Below are positions 18,700-27,365 of a stretch of DNA of 64,000 bases, piece after piece. Below the pieces are notes generated by a model that saw only the letters and a program-made list of their open reading frames with translations, was not told the DNA's origin and did no database searches. How positions within the stretch are numbered: position 1 is the first letter of the stretch; each line of letters starts with the position of its first letter. The DNA comes from Marinobacter sp. BGYM27 (GTDB lineage Bacteria; Pseudomonadota; Gammaproteobacteria; Pseudomonadales; Oleiphilaceae): the NCBI GenBank assembly GCA_025153445.1, contig JANZNS010000004.1, positions 248,001 through 312,000 of the forward strand. Direction: 5' to 3'. The translations under genes were made by a program, and so were the position numbers.

Positions 18700-19479
18700 A
18701 TGGCATTTCTGATTCTGGCTTCCCGGCGCGCCATTGCGGTGTTTCTGCTGCTGTTACCCGCCTGCCTGCAAGCCGCAGAGAGTGTCAGGATTTACGCAGC
18801 TGCATCCCTGACCAATACGCTTGAAACGGCCGCTACCGCCTACGAAGCCAGCCACGACGTGGAAATCGTTGCTATCTATGCCTCATCCTCAACAGCCGCG
18901 CGGCAGATTGCCAATGGCGCGCCGGCAGATCTCTACTTTTCTGCCAACGAGCAGTGGATGGACTGGCTGGCCGGACAGCAGATCACGCTCCGTCAGCGCA
19001 GCGACCTGCTCAGCAACCGGCTGGTCCTGATTGCGCCGGGCAAGAGCCCACTTCAACCCATCACTCCGGGCAGCGGCACTCGCTTGCTGTCATTGATGAA
19101 AACGGGCGAGCGGCTGTCAGTTGGCGACCCGGAACATGTGCCCGCCGGCATCTACGCGAAGCAGGCACTGATAACGCTTGGCGAGTGGCAGGAGCTGGCG
19201 CCCAGACTGGCACCGGCTGACAACGTCCGCGCGGCACTGGCGCTGGTCGAGCGGGGTGAAGTGCCACTTGGAATCGTGTACCGGACTGACGCCATGGCCA
19301 GCGACAAGGTGCAGCAAGTCGGGCTGTTTCCGGAAACCAGCCACAGGCCCATCACCTACCCCATCGCCATCGTCAATCCGAAAGCCGGTGATGCCACCTT
19401 CCGTTTCCGCCGCTGGCTGGCAAGCGCCGAAGCCCGCGCAATATTCACCCAGGCCGGCTTCACCGCCGCCACACCCTGA
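18700..19479 (+). CDS. modA: Molybdate ABC transporter, periplasmic binding protein
   Basis: The 259-aa product has a signal peptide (about residues 1-26, AVFLLLLPACLQA) and the ModA fold. Oxyanion-binding segments are AAASLTNTLE, SSSTAARQIANGAPADLYFSANEQWMDWL and DPEHVPAGIYAKQAL. It captures molybdate or tungstate. Although the frame is open to 18526, the ATG at 18700 is followed directly by the signal peptide and preceded by AAGGGG, so it is chosen. First gene of modABC, 17 bp before modB. No clear ModE site was seen upstream. Confidence 0.92.
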   Translation: MAFLILASRRAIAVFLLLLPACLQAAESVRIYAAASLTNTLETAATAYEASHDVEIVAIYASSSTAARQIANGAPADLYFSANEQWMDWLAGQQITLRQRSDLLSNRLVLIAPGKSPLQPITPGSGTRLLSLMKTGERLSVGDPEHVPAGIYAKQALITLGEWQELAPRLAPADNVRAALALVERGEVPLGIVYRTDAMASDKVQQVGLFPETSHRPITYPIAIVNPKAGDATFRFRRWLASAEARAIFTQAGFTAATP

Positions 19480-19496
19480 AGACGGAGCTGCCCCTG

Positions 19497-20195
19497 ATGC
19501 TGTCTGACGCCGAATGGGACGCCATTTTGATCAGCCTCAAGATCGCCGGCAGTGCAGTTGGCTGGATCATGATTCCGGGGATCGCCACCGCCTGGATACT
19601 GGCCCGAAAGCAATTCAGGGGCAAAGTCATTGTTGATAGCCTGCTGCACCTGCCGCTGGTGTTGCCGCCCGTGGTGGTCGGTTATTTGCTGCTGCTGTCA
19701 TTGGGGCGAAATGGCTGGTTCGGCCAGTGGCTGGACAGTCAGTTTGGCGTGACTCTGCCCTTCACCTGGCAAGGCGCGGCCATTGCCGGCGGCGTTATGG
19801 CCTTCCCACTGCTGGTAAGGGCAGTCAGGCTCTCCATTGAGGCTGTCGACCCCGGCATTGAAGCGGCCGCCAGAACCTTGGGGGCCAATCGCTGGCGCGT
19901 ACTGTTAACCATCACCTTGCCACTGGCCCTCCCCGGTTTGATTACCGGCACCGTGCTGGCATTCGCCCGGGCGCTGTCCGAATTCGGTGCGACGATCACC
20001 TTTGCGTCCAATATTCCCGGTGAAACCCGCACACTGCCGCTGGCACTCTACACGCTGATCCAGTCGCCAGGCTCAGAAGCCGCCGCAGCGCGGCTGTGCG
20101 TTCTGTCGATTGTGATTGCGATCCTGTCGCTGCTCGCCTCTGAGTGGCTTGCGAAGCGATCCCGTCGCCGGCTGCAGGGAGCAGATGCCCCATGA
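19497..20195 (+). CDS. modB: Molybdate ABC transporter permease
   Basis: The 232-aa integral membrane subunit has five to six helices and the conserved EAA loop, EAAARTLGANRWRVLLTITLPLALPG (about residues 122-147), that docks on ModC. ILARKQFRGK and LPLVLPPVVVGYLLL are typical of ModB. Its stop overlaps the modC start (ATGA at 20192-20195), indicating translational coupling. Confidence 0.94.
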   Translation: MLSDAEWDAILISLKIAGSAVGWIMIPGIATAWILARKQFRGKVIVDSLLHLPLVLPPVVVGYLLLLSLGRNGWFGQWLDSQFGVTLPFTWQGAAIAGGVMAFPLLVRAVRLSIEAVDPGIEAAARTLGANRWRVLLTITLPLALPGLITGTVLAFARALSEFGATITFASNIPGETRTLPLALYTLIQSPGSEAAAARLCVLSIVIAILSLLASEWLAKRSRRRLQGADAP

Positions 20196-21286
20196 CGCTG
20201 CCTCAGGATGCGCTGGTCATCGATGTTCGCAAACAGCAGGGGCATTTCAGACTTGATGCCTGCGTGGCGATTGCCCCGTCTGGGGTTACCGGTCTTTTCG
20301 GCAAGTCCGGCAGCGGCAAAACCACGCTGCTACGCCTGATTGCCGGACTGGACTCACCAGACGAAGGCTCTATTCATTTTCAGGGCAAAGCCCTGACCGA
20401 TTCCCGGAAGGGCGTGTCAGTTGCCGCCCACCATCGAAACTTTGGGGTCGTGTTCCAGGATGCCCGCCTGTTTCCCCATTATCGTGTGCGTGGCAACCTC
20501 ACCTACGGCGTAAAACGATCGGACCCGCAGCATTTCAGTCACGTTATCGGGTTACTGGGGATTGAACATCTACTGGATCGCTACCCGGCGACACTGTCGG
20601 GCGGTGAAGCGCGCCGGGTGGCCATTGGCCGCGCGCTGCTGACCAAGCCATCCCTGCTGTTAATGGATGAACCACTCACCGGTCTCGACGGCACCCGCAA
20701 GTCCGAACTCTTGCGCTACATCGCCCGCCTGACCCGCGATATTGATATACCGATTATTTACGTCAGTCATGATACCGACGAACTGCTGGCCATCGCCCAG
20801 CATCTGGTCTTGCTTGATAACGGGCGCCTAATTGCGGACGGCGATCTCGAAACCCTGCTGATGCGATTTGACCTCACCGAACATCTTGGCGGTTTCAATG
20901 CCGCTTCTGTTCTGGATGCACGCGTCATGAGCCACGAACCCGACTACGGCCTGACCCGAGTGACACTTGATGACGGGCAGCAACTCAGCATCCCGGCAGA
21001 AGATGCAGCCATCGGCCAACGCTTGCGACTGCGCATTCCAGTCCGCGATGTCGCCCTGTCACTCGAGCCGCAGCACGGTTGCAGCTACCGCAACCAACTG
21101 CGTGCCATCATTCTGGAGTCGGCACCACACCCTTGTGACCCTGCAGCAAAGGAAATCCGGCTCGGTATCGGGGCTCAATCGCTGCGCGCCAGGCTGACAC
21201 GAAAGTCCTGCGATGAGCTGGGCCTGGTTGTTGGCAGGGAAGTGACGGCACTGGTGAAAACCATGGCCTTTGCACTCAGGGAATGA
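20192..21286 (+). CDS. modC: Molybdate ABC transporter ATP-binding protein
   Basis: The 364-aa ATPase has Walker A GKSGSGKTTLLR (about residue 33), a Q-loop in VFQDARLFPHY, signature LSGGEARRVAIGRAL, Walker B LLLMDEPLTGLD, and an H-loop in VSHDTDE. A C-terminal molybdate-binding TOBE (MopA-like) domain spans about residues 295-360. It starts at the ATG overlapping the modB stop; CAGGGAGCAG provides the ribosome-binding site. It powers molybdate import for the molybdenum cofactor. No Mo-enzyme gene is visible in the window. Confidence 0.93.
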   Translation: MTLPQDALVIDVRKQQGHFRLDACVAIAPSGVTGLFGKSGSGKTTLLRLIAGLDSPDEGSIHFQGKALTDSRKGVSVAAHHRNFGVVFQDARLFPHYRVRGNLTYGVKRSDPQHFSHVIGLLGIEHLLDRYPATLSGGEARRVAIGRALLTKPSLLLMDEPLTGLDGTRKSELLRYIARLTRDIDIPIIYVSHDTDELLAIAQHLVLLDNGRLIADGDLETLLMRFDLTEHLGGFNAASVLDARVMSHEPDYGLTRVTLDDGQQLSIPAEDAAIGQRLRLRIPVRDVALSLEPQHGCSYRNQLRAIILESAPHPCDPAAKEIRLGIGAQSLRARLTRKSCDELGLVVGREVTALVKTMAFALRE

Positions 21287-21340
21287 CCGATGAGCCATCG
21301 TCGGCAGGCCCCTGAAATTCTGTCGTCCACATAACAAAAA

Positions 21341-21364
21341 GCCCCGATGCAAACGCATCGGGGC
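21341..21364 (-). terminator. Terminator of the DcaP-like porin gene
   Basis: A 10-bp stem, GCCCCGATGC/GCATCGGGGC, with loop AAAC is followed on the minus strand by TTTTTGTT. It lies 55 bp past the porin stop. The convergent modC gene may also use the hairpin. Confidence 0.85.
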
Positions 21365-21419
21365 AAACGGCAACAAAACCGAGTTAAGGAAGCAACACCG
21401 GGCACGATGCCCGGTACTA

Positions 21420-22739
21420 TCAGAACATCATTTTGGCAGAGGCCATCACCTGCTGGTATTGGTCGTTGTCATCCGAGCCTGCGTAAGCGAAGTTCCAGTA
21501 AGAATACTCCAGACCCAGCGTCAGATTCTGATGCGGCGACCACAACAGGTTGGCGTGAACCGATGTGGAGGCGTCGAAATAGCTGAGCAGGCTACCTGCG
21601 CCCTGCACTGCTGTGTCGTCAACCACTTCTGTGTAGGAACCCACAAGACTGCTGCGCCATTGCGGTGTCCAGAAATGACGATACGCCGCAGTAGCGCCGT
21701 AGGTTGTCAAAGGATCCACTTCGCCGCCGGCCTGGTCGGCCAGATCAACATCAGGATAGGTAAACAGGCCCATGTAGCGGCCCAACGCCCCGTAGCTGTA
21801 CTGAAAACGCACATCATCACGACCGATGGTCGGAATCCGCGCGCTCAGCGACACGGCGCCGGCCAGCTTCTCATCATCTGACGCGTCGTCTTCCAGATTA
21901 CGCAACATACCCGCAACCGAGTAGAAGCCGTAGTTGCCACGGATCTCGTAGCGTGCGGTCAGGTCCGGATAGGATTGATCGTCGTAGGAATTGGTGCCGT
22001 AACCATCCTCGGGGTTCTCAAGCGCTACCATGAACTTACCGCCCGGCGCTTGCATGTTGTAACGAATCATCGGTTGGGTGACATAGATGAAGGCTGCCAT
22101 TTTCCCCTGATTCAGAATTTCAGGCAGTGCTGCCAGATCGGTAAAGGTGGTGTAGGTCTGACCAAACTCCCAACCATTCCAGCGACCATATGCCTGACGC
22201 AGACGCGGATTGTAGCTGTTGGATACGACTTCGTTACCCGGCGAATCCTGCGCTGTGTTGAAGTCCATCTCCAGGTAGGTTTGCAGCCGGTGACCGCCGA
22301 CATCGTCGGTTGAAGTACCGAAACTGAAGCGGGATTCACGGGCCGTAAAGCCGACTTTCCAGTCGTCAGTCGAGGCAGCTGATTTTGCAAAGTTGCGGGG
22401 CAGACCTACGCTGTAGCTATTCAGTGTGCCATCACCACCCGATCCGTAGACCATGTCAGCCTTGATGAAGCCACCAAATGAGATCGTGGTGTCGCCGATT
22501 TTCAGACCATCGCCTTCTTTCAATATGTACGGGTTATCAGCCGTGGCTTCCGGCGCTTCTGATACCGCACCGGACAGTCGTGATTCTAGTTGTTCCACCC
22601 GCTGGCGCAGTGCATCAACCTCTGAATCAGCATCCTGGGCTGCGACAGGCACAGATGTCAGTGCAATCAATGGCAGACCGGCCAGGGCAACCGCTTTTGT
22701 CAGGGGGTGAACTCTCATTGACGTTGTTGTTCTTGTCAT
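21420..22739 (-). CDS. DcaP-like trimeric outer-membrane porin (dicarboxylate-type)
   Basis: The 439-aa protein has a signal peptide (cleaved near VPVAAQ), then a short periplasmic coiled coil (DSEVDALRQRVEQLESRL) typical of DcaP-family porins. After GDTTISFGGFIKADMVY come about 16 beta strands ending in aromatic F (ASAKMMF). DcaP-type porins pass negatively charged dicarboxylates in Acinetobacter; that selectivity is family knowledge, not shown here. GAGG lies 7 nt before the ATG at 22739. It is divergent from the pimeloyl-CoA dehydrogenase pair, with three IclR-type boxes in the 332-bp gap, which strongly links import and catabolism. Confidence 0.8.
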   Translation of the reverse strand: MTRTTTSMRVHPLTKAVALAGLPLIALTSVPVAAQDADSEVDALRQRVEQLESRLSGAVSEAPEATADNPYILKEGDGLKIGDTTISFGGFIKADMVYGSGGDGTLNSYSVGLPRNFAKSAASTDDWKVGFTARESRFSFGTSTDDVGGHRLQTYLEMDFNTAQDSPGNEVVSNSYNPRLRQAYGRWNGWEFGQTYTTFTDLAALPEILNQGKMAAFIYVTQPMIRYNMQAPGGKFMVALENPEDGYGTNSYDDQSYPDLTARYEIRGNYGFYSVAGMLRNLEDDASDDEKLAGAVSLSARIPTIGRDDVRFQYSYGALGRYMGLFTYPDVDLADQAGGEVDPLTTYGATAAYRHFWTPQWRSSLVGSYTEVVDDTAVQGAGSLLSYFDASTSVHANLLWSPHQNLTLGLEYSYWNFAYAGSDDNDQYQQVMASAKMMF

Positions 22740-22829
22740 TACAAACCTCGCGTTTCAATTATTGTTTGTGAGTACAACTTTGTTGTGAGTCTTCAGCCGG
22801 ACCGGATTTACGCTTTAATAGACACCAAA

Positions 22830-22874
22830 TTCCGCTGAGCGGTACGTGCACAGAATTAGTTTCGCTAAGCAATA
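22830..22874. promoter_or_regulatory. Two IclR-type boxes, 30 bp apart, upstream of the porin
   Basis: TTCCGCTGAGCGGTA (22830-22844) and TTTCGCTAAGCAATA (22860-22874) have centres exactly 30 bp apart, close to three helical turns, so bound dimers would face the same side. They lie 91-135 bp upstream of the porin start in the divergent region 22740-23071. Confidence 0.6.
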
Positions 22875-23020
22875 CACGCTTCCGTATTTTCGAATATAGA
22901 CAAACAAATTTTGAACAACAACCTTTGAGGCGCGATTTTAATGGAATTTCGCAATTAGAAGCTCATTTGAAGGGTGCAGGAGAATTGACAGGCCTTTCTC
23001 TATGATTCATCCTTACCCAA

Positions 23021-23035
23021 TTCTGCTATGCGGTA
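23021..23035. promoter_or_regulatory. IclR-type box before the PimC-like gene
   Basis: TTCTGCTATGCGGTA lies 37 bp upstream of the acyl-CoA dehydrogenase ATG at 23072, where it would overlap the core promoter or the start of transcription. Its right half, TGCGGTA, is shared with the box at 42357-42371 read in reverse. Confidence 0.55.
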
Positions 23036-23071
23036 TATATTTTCACAAATGACAATCCGAGGGGTTGATCA

Positions 23072-24268
23072 ATGAACATGAACTACACAGTCGAAGAGCT
23101 GGCCTTCCGCGATGAGGTTCGCCGCTTCCTTGACGACAAGCTGCCGGCCGATATTGCCGCGAAGGTCAAACGCGGTCGCCGGATGACCAAAGAGGATCAC
23201 GAACGCTGGCAACAGATCCTCAGCAAGCAAGGCTGGTATGCCACGCACTGGCCGGAAGAGTACGGCGGTGTTAAGTGGACGGCTGTGCAGAAGCACATCT
23301 GGGATGAAGAGTCCTGTGCTTACGGCGCGCCGCGCACTATTCCTTTCGGCGTCAACATGGTGGCACCTGTCATCATCAAGTTCGGCAACGAGCAGCAGAA
23401 GCAGCAGTACCTGCCCCGAATCCTGAGCGGTGAAGACTGGTGGTGCCAGGGTTATTCCGAGCCCGGCGCCGGTTCCGACCTTGCGTCGCTGAAGACCCGC
23501 GCCGTGCGCGATGGCGACCACTACATCGTCAATGGCCAGAAGACCTGGACCACTCTGGGTCAGCACGCCAACATGATTTTCTGTCTGGTGCGTACCAACA
23601 CTGAAGTCAAAGCTCAGGAAGGCATCTCCTTCCTGCTGATTGATATGGACACACCAGGCGTTACCGTCCGCCCGATCATCACTATTGAAGGCGAGCACGA
23701 GGTTAACGAAGTCTTCTTCGATGACGTCAAGGTACCGGTCGAGAATCTGGTGGGCGAAGAAGACAAGGGCTGGACATATGCCAAGTACCTGCTCACCTAC
23801 GAGCGCACAGGCCTTGCGGGTATCGGCGCATCCAAAGCCGCACTCAGCCATCTGAAAACCATCGCCAGCCGCAACCTGAAAAACGGTCGTCCATTGATTG
23901 AGGACGCCACCTTCAGCCAGCGTATCGCCAAGATCGAGATTGATCTCATGGCGGCCACGATCAGCAACCTGCGCATTATCGCCGCAGTTGCCGGCGGTGG
24001 TGTGCCGGGTGCCGAGAGTTCGATGCTGAAGGTACGTGGCACCGAGATCCGCCAGGCGATTACTGATCTGGCCCGGCGTGCGATCGGGCCCTACGCCCAG
24101 CCGTTCGTTGAAGAAGAGCTGGATCTGGATTACGACGGTGAGTTCCTGTCAGACGAAGACGGCGCTGCTTTCTCCGCGCACTACTTCAACATGCGCAAGC
24201 TGTCGATTTTCGGTGGATCGAACGAGATCCAGAAGAACATCGTCACCAAAATGATTCTCGGACTATAA
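23072..24268 (+). CDS. pimC: Pimeloyl-CoA dehydrogenase large-subunit-like acyl-CoA dehydrogenase (PimC-like)
   Basis: The 398-aa ACAD strongly resembles PimC as I recall it from Rhodopseudomonas: the stretches WPEEYGGVKWTAVQKHIWDEE, PRTIPFGVNMVAPVIIKFG, DWWCQGYSEPGAGSDLASLKT, NGQKTWTTLGQHANMIFCLVRT, EGEHEVNEVFFDDVKVPVENLVGEE and the end KLSIFGGSNEIQKNIVTKMILGL. In that family the two dehydrogenases form a heteromeric enzyme acting on C7-C8 dicarboxylyl-CoA esters. It is followed after 9 bp by the small-subunit gene. Start: ATG 23072 after GAGGGG. The alternative is an acyl-CoA dehydrogenase for a branched or cyclic acid. Confidence 0.85.
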   Translation: MNMNYTVEELAFRDEVRRFLDDKLPADIAAKVKRGRRMTKEDHERWQQILSKQGWYATHWPEEYGGVKWTAVQKHIWDEESCAYGAPRTIPFGVNMVAPVIIKFGNEQQKQQYLPRILSGEDWWCQGYSEPGAGSDLASLKTRAVRDGDHYIVNGQKTWTTLGQHANMIFCLVRTNTEVKAQEGISFLLIDMDTPGVTVRPIITIEGEHEVNEVFFDDVKVPVENLVGEEDKGWTYAKYLLTYERTGLAGIGASKAALSHLKTIASRNLKNGRPLIEDATFSQRIAKIEIDLMAATISNLRIIAAVAGGGVPGAESSMLKVRGTEIRQAITDLARRAIGPYAQPFVEEELDLDYDGEFLSDEDGAAFSAHYFNMRKLSIFGGSNEIQKNIVTKMILGL

Positions 24269-24277
24269 GGGGGCCCC

Positions 24278-25423
24278 ATGGACTTCAACCTGAGTGAAGA
24301 GCAACAAATGTTGCAAGACACCGTGGCGCGTCTGGTTCGCGGTGAATACGATTTTGAAAAGCGCCTGTCGTTCAGCGACAGCGAACTGGGGTTCAGCGAG
24401 GCCTTCTGGAATCAGTTGGGTGAACTCGGCCTCACAGCAGTTCCCTTCCCCGAAGAGCTGGGCGGATTCGGTGGCGGCGGCGTCGAAGTGCAGTCGGTCA
24501 TGACCGAACTCGGCCGCGGCCTGTGCCTGGAGCCTTATCTGCAGACCGTCATTCTGGGTGGCGGAGTGATCGCCCAGGCCGGCAGTGACAGCCAGAAAGA
24601 AAAGTGGCTGGGTGAGATTGCAGCCGGTGCGCTAAAGGTCGCTGTAGGCTTCCAGGAGCCCCAGAGCCGCTACAACCTGAATGATGTTGAGACACGAGCG
24701 GAAAAATCAGGCAACGGCTACACCCTCAACGGTCGCAAAGCCGTGCTGATCGGTGGGCACTGTGCTGATCTTCTGATTGTGTCGGCACGCACCTCAGGCG
24801 ATAGCCGCGATGCTGACGGCCTGTCGCTGTTCGCAATTGATCCGGAGGCGGCCGGTGTTGAGCGTCGCGTTTATCCGACCGTTGATGGCGCGAAAGGCTG
24901 CGACGTCACCCTGACGAATGTTCAGGTTGATGCTGACGCCCTGATCGGCACCGAAGGTCAGGCTGGCGATGTCATCGAGTACCAGACCGGACGCGCAATT
25001 GCGGCACTGTGCGCAGAGGCGGTTGGTGCCATGGAAGAATCCATCAAGCTGACCCTGGAATACCTCAAGACCCGCAAGCAGTTCGGTACCCCGATCGGCC
25101 GGTTCCAGGTACTTCAGCACCGCATGGTCGACATGAGCTCAGAACTTGAGCAGGCCCGTTCAATGGCCATCCTGTCTGCCAATGTGGCCGATGCCGAACA
25201 AAGCGATGAACGTCGTCGTATTCTGGCCGCGGCCAAGAACGTTGTGGGACGCTCAGGCCAGTTTATTGCCGAACAGGCCATCCAGCTTCATGGCGGTATC
25301 GGCATGACCTGGGAATACAGCCTGGCCCATTACGCCAAGCGATTGATCATGATCAATCACCAGCTCGGTGATGATGATTTTCATCTGGAACACTATGCCA
25401 GCCTTCTCGAGGTCGCATCCTGA
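24278..25423 (+). CDS. pimD: Pimeloyl-CoA dehydrogenase small-subunit-like acyl-CoA dehydrogenase (PimD-like)
   Basis: The 381-aa ACAD begins MDFNLSEEQQMLQDTVARLVRGEYDFEKR, as expected for PimD-type small subunits. It has a diverged middle domain (VGFQEPQSRYNLNDVETRAE in place of the usual TEP-GSD motif) and a conserved C-terminal bundle (LEYLKTRKQFGTPIGRFQVLQHRMVDM, AIQLHGGIGMTWEYSLAHYAKRLIMI). It pairs with the preceding gene, 9 bp away, and GGGGGCC precedes the start. A strong terminator follows. The divergent FAD loop fits a subunit that pairs with a catalytic partner. Confidence 0.83.
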   Translation: MDFNLSEEQQMLQDTVARLVRGEYDFEKRLSFSDSELGFSEAFWNQLGELGLTAVPFPEELGGFGGGGVEVQSVMTELGRGLCLEPYLQTVILGGGVIAQAGSDSQKEKWLGEIAAGALKVAVGFQEPQSRYNLNDVETRAEKSGNGYTLNGRKAVLIGGHCADLLIVSARTSGDSRDADGLSLFAIDPEAAGVERRVYPTVDGAKGCDVTLTNVQVDADALIGTEGQAGDVIEYQTGRAIAALCAEAVGAMEESIKLTLEYLKTRKQFGTPIGRFQVLQHRMVDMSSELEQARSMAILSANVADAEQSDERRRILAAAKNVVGRSGQFIAEQAIQLHGGIGMTWEYSLAHYAKRLIMINHQLGDDDFHLEHYASLLEVAS

Positions 25424-25483
25424 TCCGGATACAGAATCCTGTGCGAGGAGCCGGATCTTCAGCCCTGCTGAGAGATCCGTTCA

Positions 25484-25509
25484 GGGGTGGCTTCGGCCAC
25501 CCCTTTTTT
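25484..25509 (+). terminator. Rho-independent terminator after the PimD-like gene
   Basis: An 8-bp stem, GGGGTGGC/GCCACCCC, with the stable tetraloop TTCG is followed by T6, 60 bp after the stop codon. Confidence 0.92.
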
Positions 25510-25608
25510 GTTTTTCAGCACAAAAAAGTAGAGTGACAATCCCGGCGCTACAATCAATATGAAACGGCATTGTTAACCGATGCTTCCAACAACAAAACCG
25601 GAGCCACC

Positions 25609-26064
25609 ATGAAAGAAATAGCACTGGATGACCTGACCCAGTACACAGGACAACTGATCGGCCACAGCCCCTGGAAACATATTTCACAGGAGATGATTCA
25701 GGCATTTGCAGATGCCACCGGCGATCACCAGTGGATCCACGTGGATGTGGAACGCGCCAAAGCCGAATCACCATGGAATAGCCCTGTGGCCCACGGTTTT
25801 CTGACCGTTTCCCTGATCCCACAACTGAACCAGGGCGTCATCCACACCACGGGGGCCTCGGCCACGATTAATTACGGGCTCAACAAACTGCGGTTTCCAT
25901 CAGCGGTAAAATCAGGATCGGATGTACGGACAGAAGTGATTCTGAAAGACGTCAAAACCGTCGACAAAGACCGGGTGCTGGCGACCTTTCAAACTACCGT
26001 GCAGATTCGTGATGAAGACCGGCCGGCCTGTGTGGCGGAAAGTCTGGTGATGTACGTGCGGTAA
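25609..26064 (+). CDS. MaoC-like (R)-specific enoyl-CoA hydratase
   Basis: The 151-aa hotdog hydratase carries the hydratase-2 motif FADATGDHQWIHVDVERA (catalytic Asp and His near residues 38-44) and SPVAHGFLTVSLIPQL. Such enzymes hydrate trans-2-enoyl-CoA to (R)-3-hydroxyacyl-CoA, feeding PHA or an alternative beta-oxidation branch. The start at 25609 has GGAG five bases upstream; the longer open frame to 25570 lacks one. It stands alone between two terminators but next to the PimCD pair, so supply of or rescue from their enoyl-CoA product is plausible. Confidence 0.85.
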   Translation: MKEIALDDLTQYTGQLIGHSPWKHISQEMIQAFADATGDHQWIHVDVERAKAESPWNSPVAHGFLTVSLIPQLNQGVIHTTGASATINYGLNKLRFPSAVKSGSDVRTEVILKDVKTVDKDRVLATFQTTVQIRDEDRPACVAESLVMYVR

Positions 26065-26106
26065 TACCCACACAACCCGAACCCCGGATATCCCGGGGTG
26101 TGGCAG

Positions 26107-26136
26107 AAAAAGGGGCCGTTAATCGGCCCCTTTTTT
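26107..26136. terminator. Bidirectional terminator between convergent MaoC and transporter genes
   Basis: Arms AAAAAGGGGCCG (26107-26118) and CGGCCCCTTTTT (26124-26135) give U-runs on both strands. A second smaller hairpin, ACCCCGG/CCGGGGT, lies just before it (about 26081-26099). Confidence 0.9.
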
Positions 26137-26156
26137 CATGGATCTGGAGTCTGGCG

Positions 26157-27305
26157 TTATTCAATCGGCTTCTGCACGATCTTGCCGTCCTCAACAACCG
26201 CCAGCGTGGTTTCAGTAATAAAGCCACCACCGGCATCCACCTCTTTCACTTCATACGGGTTCTTGCTGTCATCCATTGATTTCAGCGCTTCTGGAACACC
26301 GGCCCGCAGGGCTTTGGCTTCAGTCGTATTCTGCTTGTCCATCGCCTCGATCAGCGCATGCATTGCCAGATAGTTATAGGCGGCTTCAGAACCAGGCATC
26401 TTGGAGTATTTGGCCTTGTAGCGCTTGATAAAGTCCTGCGCAGGCTTGGTCTCGTAGACTGATAGCGGTACAACGCCGATCGCACCTTCCATCATCTCGA
26501 GACCACCGGCGACTTCCGCCACTTCATCCAGTTTCGCCTGGTCCATCACGATGAAACTGCCCTGGAAACCGAGCTGCCGCGCCTGCTGAACCACCAGGCC
26601 CGTGGGTTCTGATGCGCCTCCCACAAACATGACATCAGGAGCTTCGGAGATGATACGGCTGACGCCGGTATAGAAATCCGCAGATTTGTTGTAGTCCATC
26701 GGATTATCAGCAACGACTTCGCCACCTTCAGCCGTCCACTGTTTTTTCATCATGCCCGCCCAGATTTTGGCGTACTCGTGGGTGGCACCGCCCATGCCGA
26801 GCTTTTTGCCGTCGTGCTTCATTGCATAATCGGTAAACGCTGTGACATATCCATCGAATGTGGGGGGTATACGTAGCGTCAGCTCGTTACCTTTTTGCGT
26901 GACCGACGGCACACTGGTGTAGGCCATAATCAGGAAGTCATCTTTTTCGTTGAAATCCTGCAACGCGAAAATACCCCCGGAGTGGGGTACAAACACGGCT
27001 GAAACACCGGATTCCTTTTTCAGGCGCTTGGCGTTGGTAGCCGCCTGAGCCGGCGAGTAACCGTCGTCCAGCGCGATCAGGTTCACAGTGTAGTTTGTGC
27101 CGTCGATATCGATACCGCCCGCCGCATTCACTTCTTCGGCCGCCATCTTGATACCGGACAGGACGTTTTCACCGTAAAGGGCCGCGCCACCGGATAGCGG
27201 GCCGGTGAAACCAATATTCACTTCTTCTGCCAGCGCACCGGCAGTCATGCCCATGCTGACGGTTGCTACGGCAATCGCACTGCCAAGTTTTCTGAGTGTT
27301 TTCAT
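26157..27305 (-). CDS. Branched-chain-amino-acid-type ABC transporter, periplasmic binding protein
   Basis: The 382-aa product has a signal peptide (about 1-26, MTAGALA) and a type-I periplasmic binding fold: VNIGFTGPLSGGAALYGENVLSGIKMAAEEVNAAGGI and DDGYSPAQAATNAKRLKKESGVSAVFVPHSGGIFALQDF. LivK-class receptors bind amino acids, amides, aromatic or aliphatic acids; the ligand cannot be read. It is the promoter-distal gene of the five-gene transporter operon and is ended by the terminator at 26107-26136. Association with an acyl-CoA ligase operon suggests a carboxylic acid or amide rather than an amino acid. Confidence 0.88.
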   Translation of the reverse strand: MKTLRKLGSAIAVATVSMGMTAGALAEEVNIGFTGPLSGGAALYGENVLSGIKMAAEEVNAAGGIDIDGTNYTVNLIALDDGYSPAQAATNAKRLKKESGVSAVFVPHSGGIFALQDFNEKDDFLIMAYTSVPSVTQKGNELTLRIPPTFDGYVTAFTDYAMKHDGKKLGMGGATHEYAKIWAGMMKKQWTAEGGEVVADNPMDYNKSADFYTGVSRIISEAPDVMFVGGASEPTGLVVQQARQLGFQGSFIVMDQAKLDEVAEVAGGLEMMEGAIGVVPLSVYETKPAQDFIKRYKAKYSKMPGSEAAYNYLAMHALIEAMDKQNTTEAKALRAGVPEALKSMDDSKNPYEVKEVDAGGGFITETTLAVVEDGKIVQKPIE

Positions 27306-27365
27306 TGTTTTCTCCTTGGGTATTGCGCTTCTGTTTTTGTTGGATCATTCATCAATCGGGCACGC

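Noticed and set aside
22986-22991. TTGACA before the PimC-like gene as a sigma-70 -35 element
   Set aside because: The only good -10-like hexamer, TATGAT, is 10 bp downstream, too close for a functional promoter; I could not define the promoter.
23069-23851. A 260-codon minus-strand frame opposite the PimC-like gene
   Set aside because: Complementary to a conserved acyl-CoA dehydrogenase reading frame; no family motifs of its own.
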